A stretch of DNA of 35,781 bases from an uncultured Oscillospiraceae bacterium (GTDB lineage Bacteria; Bacillota; Clostridia; Oscillospirales; Ruminococcaceae). Made by a program: the position numbers and the translations under genes. Location of the stretch: NCBI GenBank assembly GCA_910577565.1, contig CAJTNJ010000012.1, positions 1 to 35,781 of the forward strand. Reading direction: 5' to 3'. The notes beneath the pieces were generated by a model, which made no database searches, had not been told where the DNA came from, and saw only the letters and a list, made by a program, of their open reading frames with translations. Below, one piece after another: positions 34,254 through 35,781 of this stretch. Positions within the stretch are counted from its first letter, which is position 1. Each line of letters opens with the position of its first letter.

Positions 34254-35483
34254 TTATTCTATATTTTTAAATAGATCTAAATGCAAAGGTATTCCATTAT
34301 TATATTTAATTTTTAATTCCCCTTGTATTAATGGTTTTAAATAATCAATAGCTTTATTAGTTACATCATTTCCATCTTTTGATATCATATCATCTGGTAA
34401 ATATCTAACTTTATTCGCTATAAGTGAAGTATTTGCTGAACTATATTCAACTTCATATGGCCTATTACTTTTTCTTATTATAGTTGACATTTCTCCACAC
34501 ATACCACTTAAAGCACACTGTACAGCCTTTTGGCCTACTTTAATCGATTCTTCTATATCGGTTAATGAAGTAATATGAGCTGCTGAACGCTGCATAAGAT
34601 TAATTTCCAGTGCTCGGACTTTGCATCCAAAAGTTGATCTTACTACTTTTTCCAAAACTCTTGCAGCACCGGCATTTTGTTTGTGACCAAATTCATCCAT
34701 AAAAGGCTCATTTACATATTCAGATATATACTTACCATCTTTATCATGTATTCCCTCACTTAAAACAATCACTATACCATTTGAATAACCTTTCATTTTG
34801 CTTTCTATATCTTTTAAAAATTTATCTATGCAAAACGTCTTTTCACAACAGTAAATAAGTGATGGACCCTTAGCGCCATTTAAACGCGACAGAGCGGAAG
34901 CGGCAGTTAACCAGCCGGCATCTCTGCCCATTATTTCAACCAATGTTATAGATGGTATTGGGTAAATAGAACAGTCACGTTCCAATTCAGAAATTGTAGT
35001 TGCAATATATTTTGCGGCCGAACCAAAACCAGGACAATGATCTGTTAAAACCAAATCGTTGTCTATTGTTTTTGGCGCACCGACCACTATAATATCTGAA
35101 ATATTACTATATTTTATATATTGAGATATTTTATTAACGGTATCCATGGAGTCGTTACCACCAATGTATACAAAATAATTAATATCAAAATCTTTGAAAA
35201 TTTTAATAATTTTTTCATACTGTTCTGTAGATTTAGAAGAGTCACTAAGTTTCTGACGACATGAAGCCAAAGCAGATGCTGGCGTTTGTTTCAATAAATT
35301 TTCATTATTGCCATTTAACAGTTTAGATAAGTCATATATATTTTTTTCCAATAAACCTTTAATACCATACCTTGCTCCATATACTTTATCAACTTTATTT
35401 TTTGATGCTTTATAGACTCCTAACAAAGTGGAATTAATAGCCACTGTGGGACCACCTGATTGCGCAACTAAAAGATTGCCCAT
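34254..35483 (-). CDS. 6-phosphofructokinase, PPi-dependent type
   Basis: A 409-residue PFK-A superfamily enzyme. Key sites: GGND (108-111) where ATP enzymes have GGDG, so an Asp stands at the position that blocks ATP in PPi enzymes; PKTIDND (137-143) with the Lys typical of PPi use; and MGRDAGWLTA (165-174). It should interconvert fructose 6-phosphate and fructose 1,6-bisphosphate using pyrophosphate, reversible and energy-saving. GGND instead of GGDD is a variant seen in a clade of clostridial proteins. The start follows TAGGAG. TspO lies downstream. Confidence 0.92.
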   Translation of the reverse strand: MGNLLVAQSGGPTVAINSTLLGVYKASKNKVDKVYGARYGIKGLLEKNIYDLSKLLNGNNENLLKQTPASALASCRQKLSDSSKSTEQYEKIIKIFKDFDINYFVYIGGNDSMDTVNKISQYIKYSNISDIIVVGAPKTIDNDLVLTDHCPGFGSAAKYIATTISELERDCSIYPIPSITLVEIMGRDAGWLTAASALSRLNGAKGPSLIYCCEKTFCIDKFLKDIESKMKGYSNGIVIVLSEGIHDKDGKYISEYVNEPFMDEFGHKQNAGAARVLEKVVRSTFGCKVRALEINLMQRSAAHITSLTDIEESIKVGQKAVQCALSGMCGEMSTIIRKSNRPYEVEYSSANTSLIANKVRYLPDDMISKDGNDVTNKAIDYLKPLIQGELKIKYNNGIPLHLDLFKNIE

Positions 35484-35549
35484 TAAATTCTCCTATACAA
35501 AATTTTTAAGTTTGTTAATTTAATGAAATAATTATATGAATACATTGGA

Positions 35550-35579
35550 ATTATAACATTTTATTTTAATAACCGTCAA
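35550..35579 (-). promoter_or_regulatory. Promoter of the phosphofructokinase gene
   Basis: On the minus strand TTGACG (35574-35579), 18 bp, TATAAT (35550-35555), about 65 bp before the ATG. Confidence 0.7.
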
Positions 35580-35697
35580 GAATAGTTTTTTATATAGAAT
35601 GCCAAAAAGCAGTATTTGAGTTATAATAAAAATAATATAGAGTATGGTGGCAACTTCTGCCATTATATTCTCGCGTTTATTATGCCAAATTTATTTT

Positions 35698-35781
35698 TTG
35701 ACAATACCGTATAATTAAGCTGTGAGAACAAATTTTATAATCATATACAAAGATGAAACCATCCAATACCCTTGAAAATTC
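35698..35781 (+). other. Possible leader of a second rRNA operon
   Basis: The last bases contain CCTTGAAAATT (35770-35780), the same leader motif as on the minus strand at the left end, now pointing rightward off the window. TTGACA (35698-35703) and TATAAT (35710-35715) occur upstream, but only 6 bp apart, so they are not a normal promoter pair. The call rests mainly on the shared motif at the edge. Confidence 0.4.

Noticed and set aside
35698..35715. TTGACA and TATAAT close together near the right edge, as an rRNA promoter
   Set aside because: They are only 6 bp apart, far short of the 16-18 bp needed, and no other pair at correct spacing was found.
1..35781. CRISPR arrays and tRNA genes
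   Set aside because: No regularly spaced repeats and no tRNA-like T-arm plus acceptor pairing were seen on either strand; a dedicated scan would settle it.

Overview
The window looks like one stretch of a very AT-rich (by eye about 30% GC or lower) Gram-positive chromosome, most likely a member of the Clostridia, perhaps Oscillospirales or a related gut lineage. Reasons: strong GGAGG-type ribosome binding sites; TTGACA/TATAAT promoters; a BofC-C-terminal-like protein, a DUF4364 protein and a CD1247-type protein placed right after efp; a DUF6774-like micro-protein; a FeoB-associated Cys-rich peptide; and a PPi-type phosphofructokinase. This placement is inference from gene families, not from a marker-gene search.

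Layout. The left edge (1-333) is the promoter and leader region of what looks like an rRNA operon running leftward off the window: two tandem consensus promoters and a leader motif (CCTTGAAAATT) typical of the region before 16S. The last bases (35770-35780) carry the same CCTTGAAAATT motif on the + strand, so the window probably spans exactly the segment between two rRNA operons. From left to right: a BofC-like membrane protein, a convergent CorC/HlyC hemolysin-family protein, a DUF4364 protein and a lone XRE repressor (568-3816); a dead IS1-family element (4277-5048); rpsO and rpsU as single genes with their own promoters and terminators (5221-6160); a run of co-directional housekeeping genes yqeG, endonuclease IV, aroQ, an M24 peptidase, efp and a CD1247-type protein (6199-10436); a zinc-ribbon pseudokinase (10522-11679); the feoA-feoB-Cys-rich peptide iron operon on the minus strand with a promoter and a palindromic operator candidate (12427-15365); a second dead IS1-family element; pgi; a flippase plus sugar transferase pair for a surface polysaccharide (18324-21271); an IS3-family stub; a znuABC-like Zn/Mn uptake operon (21628-24148); a histidine kinase without a recognisable H-box; an orphan holin plus GH25 endolysin cassette (26079-27393); a Zn/Cd-type P1B ATPase between two further IS1-family relics; an NSS sodium symporter; a 53-residue DUF6774-like protein; TspO; and a PPi-type phosphofructokinase.

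Themes. Three metal systems lie within about 18 kb: ferrous iron import, Zn/Mn import and Zn/Cd/Pb export. pgi and the phosphofructokinase are consecutive steps of glycolysis but sit about 17 kb apart in separate units. At least four IS1-family relics and one IS3 fragment, all broken by stops, frameshifts or deletions, show that transposons were once active here and have since decayed. I found no CRISPR array, no tRNA and no complete mobile element. The most unusual items are the pseudokinase that has lost the G-loop, HRD and DFG motifs together, the sensor kinase missing its phospho-acceptor helix, and the phage-type lysis pair with no other phage genes around it.
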